From Vibrio barjaei (GTDB lineage: Bacteria; Pseudomonadota; Gammaproteobacteria; Enterobacterales; Vibrionaceae): DNA of 64,000 nucleotides. Location of the stretch: assembly GCF_001639065.2 (NCBI RefSeq), contig NZ_LQXO02000053.1, positions 620,001 to 684,000 on the forward strand, given 5' to 3'. Below are positions 1 to 9,060 of the stretch, one piece after another (positions within the stretch are counted from its first letter, which is position 1; the number at the start of each line of letters is the position of its first letter). A program made the position numbers and the translations under genes. The notes under the pieces are model-generated. The model did not search any database, was not told the DNA's origin, and saw only the letters and a list, made by a program, of their open reading frames with translations.

Positions 1-120
1 CACCACCATATTTTCAGGGATCTCATTCCCTAATTCATTGATGTGTTCGACGTAGTTACGGCCTACGCACAAGATCTTCGATGGGAAAAAAGAATCATCT
101 CCAACAAATACCGCTTTCAT
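1..120 (-). CDS. Fumarylacetoacetate hydrolase family protein (partial, N-terminal end)
   Basis: Reading the minus strand from the ATG at 118-120 gives about 40 residues that run off the left edge of the window. They contain KILCVGRNYVEHINEL, which is the N-terminal signature of the FAH/YcgM family (acylpyruvate or fumarylpyruvate hydrolase-like, Mg-dependent C-C bond hydrolases). Only the first fifth or so of the protein is present, so the catalytic acidic residues are outside the window and the substrate cannot be named. It is divergent from hutC with about 240 bp between the start codons. Confidence 0.8.
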   Translation of the reverse strand, partial: MKAVFVGDDSFFPSKILCVGRNYVEHINELGNEIPENMVV

Positions 121-328
121 TGCCCTTCCTTGACTGACAGGTAAATTCAACACTAAGAACTGTGCATTTTAGCGGATTTATAGTGACAGACTTATGATTT
201 AGAAGAGTATTTTTCAAAGTTGAGGCAAGGATCGAGGTTTGAGTTGTTATCGCAGTTGCGCACCCAGCCCACAGATTTGATAGGATTTCATCTCACTCCT
301 TGCATTTTAATTCAATTTCGACAACCAT

Positions 329-340
329 TTGTATATTCAA
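329..340. promoter_or_regulatory. HutC-like operator in front of hutC
   Basis: TTGTATATTCAA lies about 23 bp upstream of the chosen hutC start and differs at one position from the perfect palindrome TTGTATATACAA found at the hut operon promoter (2014-2025). Binding of HutC here would give autoregulation, which is known for hut repressors. The assignment rests on motif similarity only. Confidence 0.55.
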
Positions 341-362
341 TTTATCAAGTGACGAGTCGTTA

Positions 363-1073
363 ATGTCCGCTGAGCCCCTGTATATTCAAATCAAACAATA
401 CATCGAACAGAAGATAGACCAAGGGCACTGGCCTGTTGGACAGCGTATCTCAACCGAAATGGAGCTCACCGAACAGTTTTCTGTCAGTCGAATGACCGTT
501 AATAAAGCCATTAGGGATCTGGTAGGCGAAGGAAAATTAGAGCGACGCCCTAGGCTCGGTACGTTCGTAAAAAAACTGAGTGAAAAGGCAGAGAGTCCTC
601 TACTTGATACACGAAACATCGCCAAAGAAGTCGCATCTAGAGGTAAAACTTATTCGTGCGATGTCATTAAACACCTTGCAACCAAAGCCGATCAAAATAT
701 CGCCACCAAGCTAGGCGTTATGTTGGGGAGCTCGGTTTACTACAGTGAGATCTTACACAAAGAAAACGATCTTCCTATTCAGTTGGAGTGTCGTTGGGTA
801 AACGCAAAGTTTGCACCTGACTATTACAAACAAGATTTCTCGAAAGTCACTCCAAACGAGTACTTAACGCTAAACTGCCCTATGACTGCCGTTGAACATA
901 CCGTCGAAGCCATTATTTGTAATGATGAAATAGGTCAGAGGCTCGAAATGACGACAAAAGAGCCCTGTTTATTGCTCCACAGAAGAACTTGGAGTGACGA
1001 CCGCCTTATCAGTACAGCCTTGCTCTACCATCCCGGAAGCCGCTATCAGCTGAGCTCGAAAGTCACCCTTTAG
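363..1073 (+). CDS. hutC: Histidine utilization repressor HutC (GntR family)
   Basis: A 236-residue GntR/HutC-type repressor. The N-terminal winged helix-turn-helix (about residues 5-72, with PLYIQIKQYIEQKI and the recognition stretch FSVSRMTVNKAIRDLVGEG) is followed by a UTRA ligand domain (about 90-230). In characterised hut systems the inducer bound by this domain is urocanate. The start at 363 is preferred over an in-frame ATG at 300 because the family begins a few residues before PLYIQI, and because the HutC-like box at 329-340 would lie inside the longer reading frame. It is followed by a small outer-membrane protein gene and then the hutIGUH operon, all on the same strand, so it is very likely the regulator of that operon. 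Confidence 0.92.
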   Translation: MSAEPLYIQIKQYIEQKIDQGHWPVGQRISTEMELTEQFSVSRMTVNKAIRDLVGEGKLERRPRLGTFVKKLSEKAESPLLDTRNIAKEVASRGKTYSCDVIKHLATKADQNIATKLGVMLGSSVYYSEILHKENDLPIQLECRWVNAKFAPDYYKQDFSKVTPNEYLTLNCPMTAVEHTVEAIICNDEIGQRLEMTTKEPCLLLHRRTWSDDRLISTALLYHPGSRYQLSSKVTL

Positions 1074-1121
1074 TCACGTGTAATACTCTCGGCTTTAACA
1101 AACTAAACAACTCACTAATTT

Positions 1122-1158
1122 GTAAGCTAACTATTGGCAATACAATAAGTTAGCTTAC
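1122..1158. repeat. Inverted repeat between hutC and the outer-membrane protein gene
   Basis: GTAAGCTAACT (1122-1132) and AGTTAGCTTAC (1148-1158) form a perfect 11-bp inverted repeat with a 15-bp loop. The pairing can be extended inward if one base bulges (CTATTG against CAATAAG). There is no T run after it, so it is a poor intrinsic terminator. It could be an operator for the gene at 1236 or a transcript-end hairpin of hutC. Confidence 0.6.
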
Positions 1159-1235
1159 GTTGGCTTACCCCAACACCTAAGCTTCAATGTTAGGATTTCT
1201 CGCATAATAACCACATAAACCAGTGAGAAATCAGA

Positions 1236-1778
1236 ATGAAAAAAACAGTCTTAGCACTTTCTTTAGCCATCGCCGCTTTTTCTACGTCATCTTTGGCCAA
1301 CGAAGGCTTCTACGTTGGTGCTTCTTATTCAAAAATGAGCTACGACGCGGCGTTTGTTAGCAGTAACGAAGTAACAAATGGCTACTCAGCGAATGGCGGG
1401 TATGATTTTGCTTTGGGTAGCTTTTTTGTACTTGGTACAGAGCTAGAATATAAGAATCTTGGTTCAACCAAAGAGTCTTTCCACAACGATTATTACACCT
1501 TGTCGATGACCTCATACGGAATCAATGTCATCCCCAAGATTTATATGGGCGAACGTTTTTACGCGCTAGCAAAGCTAGGTTTCCACAAAATTAACTCTGA
1601 AGTTGAAACTAACGTATCGGTCAACGGTTCATCAGTCTCCGACACTGCATCCGTATACGGACTCGGTCTTGGCTACGACATCACGGAACACTTTGCGATT
1701 CAAGCTAGCTACGAAATTCACAACATCGCCGTCTACAATACCAAGTCAGCCAGTCTTGGAGTAAAGTTTAACTTCTAA
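1236..1778 (+). CDS. Small outer-membrane beta-barrel protein (OmpA/OmpW-like porin family)
   Basis: A 180-residue protein with a clear Sec signal peptide (MKKTVLALSLAIAAFSTSSLA, cleavage before NEGFY). The mature part is an alternating aromatic/polar beta-barrel: YVGASYSKM, YALAKLGFHKI, YGLGLGYDIT and AIQASYEIH look like successive strands. It ends in KFNF, with the terminal Phe expected for BAM-assembled barrels. The size suggests an 8-stranded barrel without a peptidoglycan-binding domain. It lies between hutC and hutI, has its own Shine-Dalgarno sequence, and is followed by a hairpin, so it is probably a separate unit. Whether it helps histidine or urocanate uptake is speculation. Confidence 0.8.
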   Translation: MKKTVLALSLAIAAFSTSSLANEGFYVGASYSKMSYDAAFVSSNEVTNGYSANGGYDFALGSFFVLGTELEYKNLGSTKESFHNDYYTLSMTSYGINVIPKIYMGERFYALAKLGFHKINSEVETNVSVNGSSVSDTASVYGLGLGYDITEHFAIQASYEIHNIAVYNTKSASLGVKFNF

Positions 1779-1811
1779 TCTTACCTATATTTGGCAAATT
1801 GTAATTACTTC

Positions 1812-1845
1812 AGTAGGTCACCGTATAGTGGCCTACTTCTGTTTA
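1812..1845 (+). terminator. Hairpin terminator after the outer-membrane protein gene
   Basis: AGTAGGTCAC (1812-1821) pairs with GTGGCCTACT (1828-1837) with one G-T pair and a 6-base loop, followed by TCTGTTT. It sits 34 bp after the stop codon and separates this gene from the hut operon. Confidence 0.65.
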
Positions 1846-1983
1846 AGATCATGTATATCAGTCAGTTAAGCCACAGTGTTACCGCCGTTAAGATTTAAAA
1901 TCACCTAACCTGATCCTTCTATTTAATCATCTACTAAAACCTCAAATCTTAGACGCTTAGATCACATTTTGTACGATGCACTA

Positions 1984-2025
1984 TTGATCAATTGTATATA
2001 TTCGACTAAATATTTGTATATACAA
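1984..2025 (+). promoter_or_regulatory. hut operon promoter with two HutC boxes
   Basis: A perfect 12-bp palindrome TTGTATATACAA lies at 2014-2025, 18 bp before the hutI ATG. A second, imperfect copy (TTGTATATATTC) lies at 1992-2003, 22 bp upstream on the same face of the helix. A plausible sigma-70 promoter, TTGATC (1984-1989), 17 bp, TAAATA (2007-2012), would put one box between -35 and -10 and the other over the start site, a classical repressing layout. TTGTATATACAA matches the HutC operator core known from other gammaproteobacteria. The promoter assignment is an inference. Confidence 0.7.
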
Positions 2026-2043
2026 TAAAGCTCTGGATTAAAC

Positions 2044-3276
2044 ATGCACTTAATTCTTAAAAATGCCCGACTTGTTACTATGGAAGAAGGCTCAACTGGA
2101 TACACTCCTACGGAGCCTTGTTACCTACTTATTCGTAGTGGGTTAATCGTCGCTATGGGTGAAGACCTATCCACACTCTACGGCAATACGCCAAAAGAGT
2201 GGTCAGATTGTCCAGTACTCGATTGTGCAGGCAGTATTGTGACGCCCGGATTGATTGATCCCCATACACACTTGGTTTTTGCCGGGAGTCGAGCACAAGA
2301 ATTCGAAGCACGTTTAAACGGCGAATCGTACCAATCTATCGCTCAGCGCGGGGGTGGTATTAACAGTACGGTTGCATCGACTCGTGCCGCCTCTGTGGAC
2401 GAGCTAATTGAACTCGCCCTACCAAGATTGGACAGTTTGATTAAAAGTGGCTGTACAACTATCGAAGTAAAGTCAGGCTACGGATTGACGCTAGAGGACG
2501 AAGCGAAGATGTTGGTGGCCGCCAAGTCGTTAGAAAACCATAGACGCGTCAGTATTACCACGACGTTACTCGCGGCGCATACTGTCCCCCCTGAATATCA
2601 GGATAGAGCGGACGACTACATAAACTACGTGGTAAACGACATCATCCCTCACGTCGCAAAACACAACTTGGCAGAATCCGTAGACGTCTTTTGTGAATCC
2701 ATAGGATTTACTCTAGAGCAAACTGAACGTGTTTTTGCCACAGCTAAAGCGCATGGTCTTGCTGTCAAAGGGCACACCGAGCAGCTCAGTAATCTTGGCG
2801 GCAGTGTACTTGCCGCTCAATACAAAGCACAGTCCGTCGACCATATCGAGTATCTGGACCAAGCGGGCGTAAAAGCTCTTGCCACTTCAGGGACCGTAGC
2901 AACACTTTTGCCCGGGGCATTTTACTTCTTAAGAGAAACACAACAGCCACCCATTGAATGGCTGCGTGAGTTTAACGTGCCAATGGCAATCGGTAGCGAC
3001 ATTAATCCCGGAACCTCTCCATTTGCAGACCTACAGTTAATGATGAATATGGCTTGTACCTTATTCCGTCTAACCCCAGAAGAAGCGCTTCGTGGAGTGA
3101 CATGCCATGCTGCGGCAGCAATTGGTCAGAAAGACACCATAGGACAAATCCGCAAAGGATTTAAAGCCAATTTAGCCATTTGGGATATCGATCATCCGAG
3201 CGAGCTTAGTTATCAGTATGGATTGAAAGGGCTTAAACAACGTATCTTCGCTGGGAGTATCGAACATGTCGCTTAA
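2044..3276 (+). CDS. hutI: Imidazolonepropionase
   Basis: 410 residues, the usual length. It hydrolyses 4-imidazolone-5-propionate to N-formimidoyl-L-glutamate, step three of histidine degradation, in the cytoplasm. It is an amidohydrolase-fold metalloenzyme: the DPHTHLVF motif carries the metal ligands H74 and H76, TVKSGYG-like and GHTEQLS segments follow, and GSDINPGTSP near residue 317 carries the catalytic and metal aspartate. It is the first gene of hutIGUH, directly downstream of the double HutC box. Its end overlaps hutG by 11 bp, indicating translational coupling. Confidence 0.96.
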   Translation: MHLILKNARLVTMEEGSTGYTPTEPCYLLIRSGLIVAMGEDLSTLYGNTPKEWSDCPVLDCAGSIVTPGLIDPHTHLVFAGSRAQEFEARLNGESYQSIAQRGGGINSTVASTRAASVDELIELALPRLDSLIKSGCTTIEVKSGYGLTLEDEAKMLVAAKSLENHRRVSITTTLLAAHTVPPEYQDRADDYINYVVNDIIPHVAKHNLAESVDVFCESIGFTLEQTERVFATAKAHGLAVKGHTEQLSNLGGSVLAAQYKAQSVDHIEYLDQAGVKALATSGTVATLLPGAFYFLRETQQPPIEWLREFNVPMAIGSDINPGTSPFADLQLMMNMACTLFRLTPEEALRGVTCHAAAAIGQKDTIGQIRKGFKANLAIWDIDHPSELSYQYGLKGLKQRIFAGSIEHVA

Positions 3277-4261
3277 CGCACTCAATACTCAGCACAGTTT
3301 TACTTGGTCTGGCCGTGATGACCTAGAAGATGGCGAGATGCGTCTCAGAGTTCATCACGTCATTACACAGATTCATGAGCTAACGTCAGACACTTGTGGT
3401 GCTCAACTTCTGGGTTTTGAAACTGATGAGGGCGTGTCCAGAAACAAAGGCAGAGTTGGCGCTAAAACGGCACCTGATGCTATCCGTGGTGCCTTAAGCA
3501 ATTTGGCTTGGCACTCAGAAACTAAGATTTTAGACCTAGGCAATTCAGGCTCACAAAACACATCTTTGGAACACAATCAAAGTACAACGGCCGAAATCAT
3601 TACCAATGCCCTCTCGCATGGACCTGTCGTTGTGCTCGGCGGTGGACATGAAATCGCTTGGCCATCTTTCTTAGGGCTATCAAACTACCTACGCCAAAGC
3701 GAACCCAATCCTAGAATCGGCATCATCAATTTCGACGCTCATTTCGATCTTCGAGAATACCGAACTGAAACCGTGGCCTTGAAGCCGAGCTCTGGGACAC
3801 CATTCTCGCAAATCGCTGATCACTGCCAATCAGAGCAACTTGCTTTCGAATACCTTTGTATCGGCATCAGTTCAACTTCCAATACACAAGCCTTATTTGA
3901 TAAAGCACAGCGCTTGAATGTTCGCTATATCGAAGACACAGAGCTGCTGCTTAACCCCCACACACCAATGCTTGAGGAACTTGAACAGTTTATTGCCAGC
4001 GTCGACTACCTCTATCTCACAATCGATCTAGATGTGTTCAACGCAGCGCTTGCTCCGGGAGTCAGTGCTCCCGCTGCTATTGGTTTATCCATTGAACACT
4101 TCTATCCATTTTTTGACGCGATATTGCAGCACAACAATAAGTTGCTGATGGCGGATATCGCTGAATATAACCCTACTTATGACATTGACAATCGCACCGC
4201 CAAACTCGCCGCTAGGCTCTGTTGGCAAATGCTGACTGCAATGTCCAAGCAGCAAAAATAG
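3266..4261 (+). CDS. hutG: Formimidoylglutamase
   Basis: 331 residues of the ureohydrolase (arginase/agmatinase) fold. It splits N-formimidoyl-L-glutamate into glutamate and formamide, so this organism uses the four-step pathway without formylglutamate. The binuclear Mn site is visible: GGGHE with H128, NFDAHFD with D157, H159 and D161, and TIDLDVF with D254 and D256. The ATG lies inside the end of hutI. The following gap to hutU (about 94 bp) has no terminator. Confidence 0.95.
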   Translation: MSLNALNTQHSFTWSGRDDLEDGEMRLRVHHVITQIHELTSDTCGAQLLGFETDEGVSRNKGRVGAKTAPDAIRGALSNLAWHSETKILDLGNSGSQNTSLEHNQSTTAEIITNALSHGPVVVLGGGHEIAWPSFLGLSNYLRQSEPNPRIGIINFDAHFDLREYRTETVALKPSSGTPFSQIADHCQSEQLAFEYLCIGISSTSNTQALFDKAQRLNVRYIEDTELLLNPHTPMLEELEQFIASVDYLYLTIDLDVFNAALAPGVSAPAAIGLSIEHFYPFFDAILQHNNKLLMADIAEYNPTYDIDNRTAKLAARLCWQMLTAMSKQQK

Positions 4262-4355
4262 ACAATAGATAACAATTAACAACCAATTACGTGAAACGCA
4301 GTGCGACGCCGCATAACAAACCAACTTGGCGTCCACCACTCAAAAGGAAAACAAG

Positions 4356-6047
4356 ATGACTGATAGTAATAATGCTCGTCTAGATGCAACTCGCAAAATC
4401 AAGGCACCACATGGTACTGAGCTAAATGCCAAATCATGGCTGACAGAAGCGCCACTGCGCATGCTGATGAACAATCTTGATGACGAAGTTGCTGAGCATC
4501 CTCAATCATTAGTGGTTTACGGCGGTATCGGCCGAGCGGCCCGCAATTGGGAGTGTTACGACAAAATCGTCGAAGTATTAAAACGTCTTGAAGACGACCA
4601 AACACTTTTAGTTCAATCAGGCAAACCCGTCGGCGTTTTCCCGACACACAAAGACGCACCACGTGTATTAATTGCCAACTCCAACTTAGTGCCACATTGG
4701 GCTAATTGGGAGCACTTTAACGAGCTCGATAAGCAGGGCTTGATGATGTATGGCCAAATGACGGCAGGCTCGTGGATTTACATTGGTTCTCAAGGCATCG
4801 TTCAAGGAACGTATGAAACCTTTGTAGCGATTGCCAAGCAACATTTTAATGGCGATGCCAATGGCAAGTGGATTCTAACAGGTGGCCTTGGCGGTATGGG
4901 TGGCGCTCAACCTCTCGCGGCGACTATGGCTGGCTTTTCAATGATAGCCGTAGAGTGTGACGAATCGCGTATCGATTATCGCCTCAATACTCGTTATGTC
5001 GATACCAAAGCGCATAGCCTCGATGAAGCATTGTCCATCATTAAGAATAGCGACAAACCAATCTCAGTTGGTCTACTAGGAAATGCCGCTGATATCTATG
5101 CAGAATTGGTAGAGAAAAACATCACGCCAGATGTGGTCACCGATCAAACCTCAGCACACGATCCTCTTAACGGCTATTTACCGCAAGGCTGGACCATGGA
5201 ACACGCCAAACAGCAACGTGAAAGCGATCCAACCAGCGTGGTGAAAGCGGCCAAAGCCTCAATGGCAGTGCAAGTTGAAGCCATTCTAACAATGCAACAA
5301 CGCGGCTCGGTAGCAACTGACTACGGTAATAACATTCGTCAAATGGCGTTGGAAGAAGGGGTAGAAAACGCGTTTGATTTCCCAGGTTTTGTTCCTGCGT
5401 ATATCCGTCCACTTTTCTGTGAAGGTATCGGACCTTTTCGTTGGGCTGCACTCTCTGGTGATCCTGAAGATATCTATAAAACAGACCAAAAAGTCAAAGA
5501 GCTGATTCCTGATAATCCACATCTGCATAACTGGCTCGATATGGCGCGTGAGCGTATTCAGTTCCAAGGTTTGCCTGCTCGTATCTGCTGGGTCGGCCTG
5601 AAAGATCGTGAGCGTTTGGGTCAGGCTTTCAATGAAATGGTTAAGAATGGCGAACTAAAAGCTCCTGTGGTTATTGGTCGTGATCATCTTGATTCAGGTT
5701 CAGTAGCTAGTCCGAACCGTGAAACCGAAGGCATGATGGACGGCTCAGATGCGGTATCCGATTGGCCATTATTAAACGCCTTACTCAACACCTCTGGTGG
5801 TGCTACTTGGGTCTCCCTGCATCACGGCGGCGGTGTAGGCATGGGCTTCTCACAGCACAGTGGAATGGTCATTTGCTGTGACGGTAGCGATGATGCGGCG
5901 CGACGTATTGCACGCGTTCTACACAATGATCCTGCAACTGGCGTGATGCGTCATGCCGATGCGGGGTACGACATCGCTAAACAATGTGCCAAAGAACAGG
6001 GCTTAGATCTGCCAATGCTGAATCAAAATGATGATAACCGAGCTTAA
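4356..6047 (+). CDS. hutU: Urocanate hydratase (urocanase)
   Basis: 563 residues, close to the family length. It converts urocanate to 4-imidazolone-5-propionate using tightly bound NAD+ as an electrophile. The glycine-rich region LTGGLGGMGGAQP near residue 175 and the GLPARICWVGLKDRE segment with the conserved Cys (residue 411) are characteristic, as is the glycine-rich HHGGGVGMGFSQHSG near the C-terminus. The ATG at 4356 is preferred over an upstream in-frame TTG (4326), because an AGGA Shine-Dalgarno lies about 9 bases before it. The stop codon TAA is followed by a GGAG ribosome-binding site for hutH. Confidence 0.97.
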   Translation: MTDSNNARLDATRKIKAPHGTELNAKSWLTEAPLRMLMNNLDDEVAEHPQSLVVYGGIGRAARNWECYDKIVEVLKRLEDDQTLLVQSGKPVGVFPTHKDAPRVLIANSNLVPHWANWEHFNELDKQGLMMYGQMTAGSWIYIGSQGIVQGTYETFVAIAKQHFNGDANGKWILTGGLGGMGGAQPLAATMAGFSMIAVECDESRIDYRLNTRYVDTKAHSLDEALSIIKNSDKPISVGLLGNAADIYAELVEKNITPDVVTDQTSAHDPLNGYLPQGWTMEHAKQQRESDPTSVVKAAKASMAVQVEAILTMQQRGSVATDYGNNIRQMALEEGVENAFDFPGFVPAYIRPLFCEGIGPFRWAALSGDPEDIYKTDQKVKELIPDNPHLHNWLDMARERIQFQGLPARICWVGLKDRERLGQAFNEMVKNGELKAPVVIGRDHLDSGSVASPNRETEGMMDGSDAVSDWPLLNALLNTSGGATWVSLHHGGGVGMGFSQHSGMVICCDGSDDAARRIARVLHNDPATGVMRHADAGYDIAKQCAKEQGLDLPMLNQNDDNRA

Positions 6048-6057
6048 GGAGTACACC

Positions 6058-7590
6058 ATGTTAAAATTAGTTCTTGAGCCTGGTCAGCTAACGTTGGCGC
6101 AATTACGCCAACTCAGCCGTTCTCCTGTGAACTTATCTTTACATCCTTCAGCTGTAGAAGACATTGATGCAAGCACTCGAATTGTCGAGCAAGTTATCGC
6201 CGAAGATCGTACGGTCTACGGCATCAATACTGGCTTTGGATTGCTTGCCAATACGCGCATTGAGCCAGAAGATCTCGAGATACTGCAAAAGAGTATCGTG
6301 TTGTCACACGCCGCCGGTATTGGTGAGCTAATGAGTGACGAAACCGTTCGCCTGATGATGGTGCTAAAGATCAATAGTCTTGCGCGCGGCTATTCAGGTA
6401 TTCGACTTAAAGTAATTCAAGCGTTGATTGAACTGGTTAATTCTCAAGTTTACCCCTGCGTTCCTCAAAAAGGTTCTGTTGGCGCATCAGGTGACTTAGC
6501 CCCACTCGCTCACATGAGCACAATCTTACTTGGTGAAGGCGAAGCGAGACATAATGGGAAAATCATCAGTGGTCTAGAAGCTTTGCAAATTGCTGGGCTT
6601 GAACCAATCACGCTAGCACCAAAAGAAGGGCTAGCACTACTAAACGGCACGCAAGCCTCGACGGCGTTTGCTTTAGAAGGTCTGTTCTTAGCGGAAGACC
6701 TGTTCGCATCAGCAACACTATGCGGCGCAATGTCGGTCGAAGCCGCACTGGGTAGTCGTCGTCCATTTGACCCGCGCATTCATCGAGTACGTGGACATCG
6801 TGCACAAATGGATGCAGCTCTAGCCTATCGCCACCTATTGGAAGGCAATAGTGAAGTGGGTGATTCTCACCAGGGGTGTGAGAAGGTACAAGATCCGTAT
6901 TCACTGCGTTGTCAGCCTCAGGTGATGGGGGCATGTCTACAACAGATTCGTAACGCAGCAGAATCGCTTCAAGTGGAAGCGAACTCTGTCTCTGACAACC
7001 CATTAGTGTTTGCTGATGACGGCGATATTATTTCCGGCGGTAATTTCCATGCTGAACCCGTCGCTATGGCGGCAGATGGCTTAGCACTAGCGATCGCAGA
7101 AATTGGCAGTCTTTCAGAACGCCGAATGGCGTTACTCATTGATAGTGCCTTGAGTAAGTTACCGCCTTTCCTTGTCGACAATGGCGGTGTGAACTCTGGC
7201 TTTATGATCGCGCAAGTAACGTCAGCAGCGTTAGCTAGTGAAAATAAAACCCTTGCGCACCCTGCCTCAGTTGATAGCTTGCCAACTTCGGCTAACCAAG
7301 AAGACCACGTTTCTATGGCAACCTTTGCAGCCCGTCGCTTAAAAGATATGTCAGAAAATACGCGTGGTATCTTGGCAGTGGAATACTTAGCGGCAGCTCA
7401 AGGGTTGGACTTCAGAGCACCACTGAAGTCCTCACCACGAGTGGAGCAAGGTAAACAAATACTGCGTGAGGCGGTGCCGTTCTATGATAAGGATCGCTAC
7501 TTCGCTCCGGATATCGCTAAGGCAAATGAGATTATCAAACTCGCACTTCATAACGCACTGATGCCTGAGAATATACTTCCAAGCCTCTGA
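6058..7590 (+). CDS. hutH: Histidine ammonia-lyase (histidase)
   Basis: 510 residues. It deaminates L-histidine to urocanate, the first step of the pathway and the source of the inducer of HutC. The autocatalytic MIO cofactor is formed from Ala-Ser-Gly at residues 143-145 in GSVGASGDLAPLAH. The active-site tyrosine occurs in YGINTGFG, and SQEDHV-like NQEDHVSMAT is present near the C-terminus. The start at 6058 has an AAGGAG sequence 7 bases upstream and begins 10 bp after the hutU stop; a longer in-frame start at 6028 would overlap hutU. It is the last gene of the operon and is followed by a strong terminator. Confidence 0.97.
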   Translation: MLKLVLEPGQLTLAQLRQLSRSPVNLSLHPSAVEDIDASTRIVEQVIAEDRTVYGINTGFGLLANTRIEPEDLEILQKSIVLSHAAGIGELMSDETVRLMMVLKINSLARGYSGIRLKVIQALIELVNSQVYPCVPQKGSVGASGDLAPLAHMSTILLGEGEARHNGKIISGLEALQIAGLEPITLAPKEGLALLNGTQASTAFALEGLFLAEDLFASATLCGAMSVEAALGSRRPFDPRIHRVRGHRAQMDAALAYRHLLEGNSEVGDSHQGCEKVQDPYSLRCQPQVMGACLQQIRNAAESLQVEANSVSDNPLVFADDGDIISGGNFHAEPVAMAADGLALAIAEIGSLSERRMALLIDSALSKLPPFLVDNGGVNSGFMIAQVTSAALASENKTLAHPASVDSLPTSANQEDHVSMATFAARRLKDMSENTRGILAVEYLAAAQGLDFRAPLKSSPRVEQGKQILREAVPFYDKDRYFAPDIAKANEIIKLALHNALMPENILPSL

Positions 7591-7602
7591 TTTTATAGAT
7601 TT

Positions 7603-7635
7603 AAAAAAGAGCCAGCCTACTGCTGGCTCTTTTTT
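7603..7635 (+). terminator. Terminator of the hutIGUH operon
   Basis: AGAGCCAGC (7608-7616) and GCTGGCTCT (7622-7630) form a perfect 9-bp stem with a CTACT loop, flanked by A6 and T6, 13 bp after the hutH stop codon. Confidence 0.93.
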
Positions 7636-7773
7636 GTTGGACGCAGTTATTTACCAATTAAATAACCGGACGACATGTTGGCAGTCACAAGTTTAAAATG
7701 AGCCTATGTGTACATGCATCAAATTGCGTTATAACAAATGTGCTTAATAAAAGAACAACGAGGCACAAAAGAC

Positions 7774-8997
7774 ATGGAAAATACGTTTAACCACCCTATG
7801 CCCAACGCTGAGGGCTATTTTGGCGAATACGGCGGTAGTTTTATCCCACCTCAGCTACAAGAAATCATGAATGAAATCAGCGCAGCTTACGACTCATGCC
7901 GCCAAGATCCAGAATTCAGAGCCGAGCTTGCACGCCTATATAAACATTTTGTAGGCCGCCCTAGTCCAATCTTCCACGCTCAAAATCTTTCTGAAAAATA
8001 CGGTGCACCTATTTATCTCAAACGGGAAGATTTAAACCACACTGGCGCACACAAAATTAATCACTGCTTGGGCGAAGCACTACTTGCTAAAAAGCTTGGT
8101 AAGAAAAAGCTCATCGCGGAGACTGGAGCTGGGCAGCACGGTGTTGCCCTTGCCACAGCGGCAGCTTTAGTGGGCCTAGAGTGTGATATCTATATGGGCG
8201 AAGTTGATATCGCAAAAGAGCACCCAAATGTGGTGAGAATGCGAATTCTAGGTGCTAATGTGATTCCTGCCACTCACGGTAGAAAAACGTTGAAGGAAGC
8301 GGTAGATGCTGCATTTGAAGCCTACTTAACAGACCCGCACACTCAGTTATACGCCATTGGCTCGGTTGTCGGTCCTCACCCATTCCCTGCAATGGTGCGA
8401 GACTTCCAATCGATTATCGGCAACGAAGCCCGCGTTCAGTTCCAAGAAATGACAGGAGAACTGCCAAATAACCTCGTAGCTTGCGTTGGTGGCGGTTCCA
8501 ATGCAATGGGGCTGTTTAGCGCATTCTTGGATGATGAAGATGTTCAAATCCATGGAGTCGAGCCATCAGGGCGTGATTTGCATACCGAAGGTGAACATGC
8601 TGCGACGCTAACACTTGGTGAACCTGGCGTTATGCACGGGTTCAAATCGTACATGCTAAAAGACGGAGAAGGCGAGCCTCAAGAAGTATACTCAGTGGCA
8701 AGTGGTCTCGACTATCCATCGGTAGGGCCTCAACACGCCTATCTCAAAGATACTGGCCGAGTGAATTACGGCCATATTAATGATAAAGAAGCCATTGATG
8801 CGTTTTTCGAGCTATCTCGTTTGGAAGGCATTATTCCTGCGATTGAATCGGCTCACGCCGTTGCCTACGCGCTGAAATTGGCAAAAGAGGGAGAAAAGGG
8901 GTCTATTCTTCTCAACTTATCTGGTAGAGGCGACAAAGATATCGATTTTGTTGTTGAGCATTATGGGCAAGACTTCGGTATTGAATCGCTGCTGTAG
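7774..8997 (+). CDS. trpB: Tryptophan synthase beta-subunit-like protein, stand-alone
   Basis: 407 residues, full TrpB length. It has the PLP lysine in HTGAHKIN (K94), the catalytic glutamate in AETGAGQHG (E116), the phosphate loop GGGSNAMG and the C-terminal LSGRGDKD that contacts the pyridine nitrogen. The expected reaction is indole plus serine to tryptophan. The start at 7774 (after an in-frame ATG at 7738) gives the normal N-terminus and has GAGG upstream. No trpA or other trp gene adjoins it: hutH lies upstream behind a terminator and gbpA downstream. It is therefore probably a second TrpB that works without TrpA, perhaps scavenging indole. Which trpB is biosynthetic cannot be decided from this window. 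Confidence 0.88.
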   Translation: MENTFNHPMPNAEGYFGEYGGSFIPPQLQEIMNEISAAYDSCRQDPEFRAELARLYKHFVGRPSPIFHAQNLSEKYGAPIYLKREDLNHTGAHKINHCLGEALLAKKLGKKKLIAETGAGQHGVALATAAALVGLECDIYMGEVDIAKEHPNVVRMRILGANVIPATHGRKTLKEAVDAAFEAYLTDPHTQLYAIGSVVGPHPFPAMVRDFQSIIGNEARVQFQEMTGELPNNLVACVGGGSNAMGLFSAFLDDEDVQIHGVEPSGRDLHTEGEHAATLTLGEPGVMHGFKSYMLKDGEGEPQEVYSVASGLDYPSVGPQHAYLKDTGRVNYGHINDKEAIDAFFELSRLEGIIPAIESAHAVAYALKLAKEGEKGSILLNLSGRGDKDIDFVVEHYGQDFGIESLL

Positions 8998-9028
8998 ACC
9001 GTAAAAGACCACAACATACCTTAAAGAG

Positions 9029-9060
9029 TTCTGCCTGATTAAGTCTCTTATCAGGCAGAA
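9029..9060 (+). terminator. Hairpin terminator after trpB
   Basis: TTCTGCCTGAT (9029-9039) and ATCAGGCAGAA (9050-9060) form a perfect 11-bp stem with a 10-base loop. The downstream T tract is weak (TTAACATT). Confidence 0.75.

Noticed and set aside
1951..1970. CRP site before the hut operon
   Set aside because: TAGATCACATTTT fits one half of the CRP consensus, but the other half at the correct spacing does not match, so I did not list it.
4085..4339. Minus-strand open reading frames over hutG, hutU and hutH
   Set aside because: They lie opposite well-supported hut genes, lack ribosome-binding sites and give sequences without family motifs; they are shadow frames.
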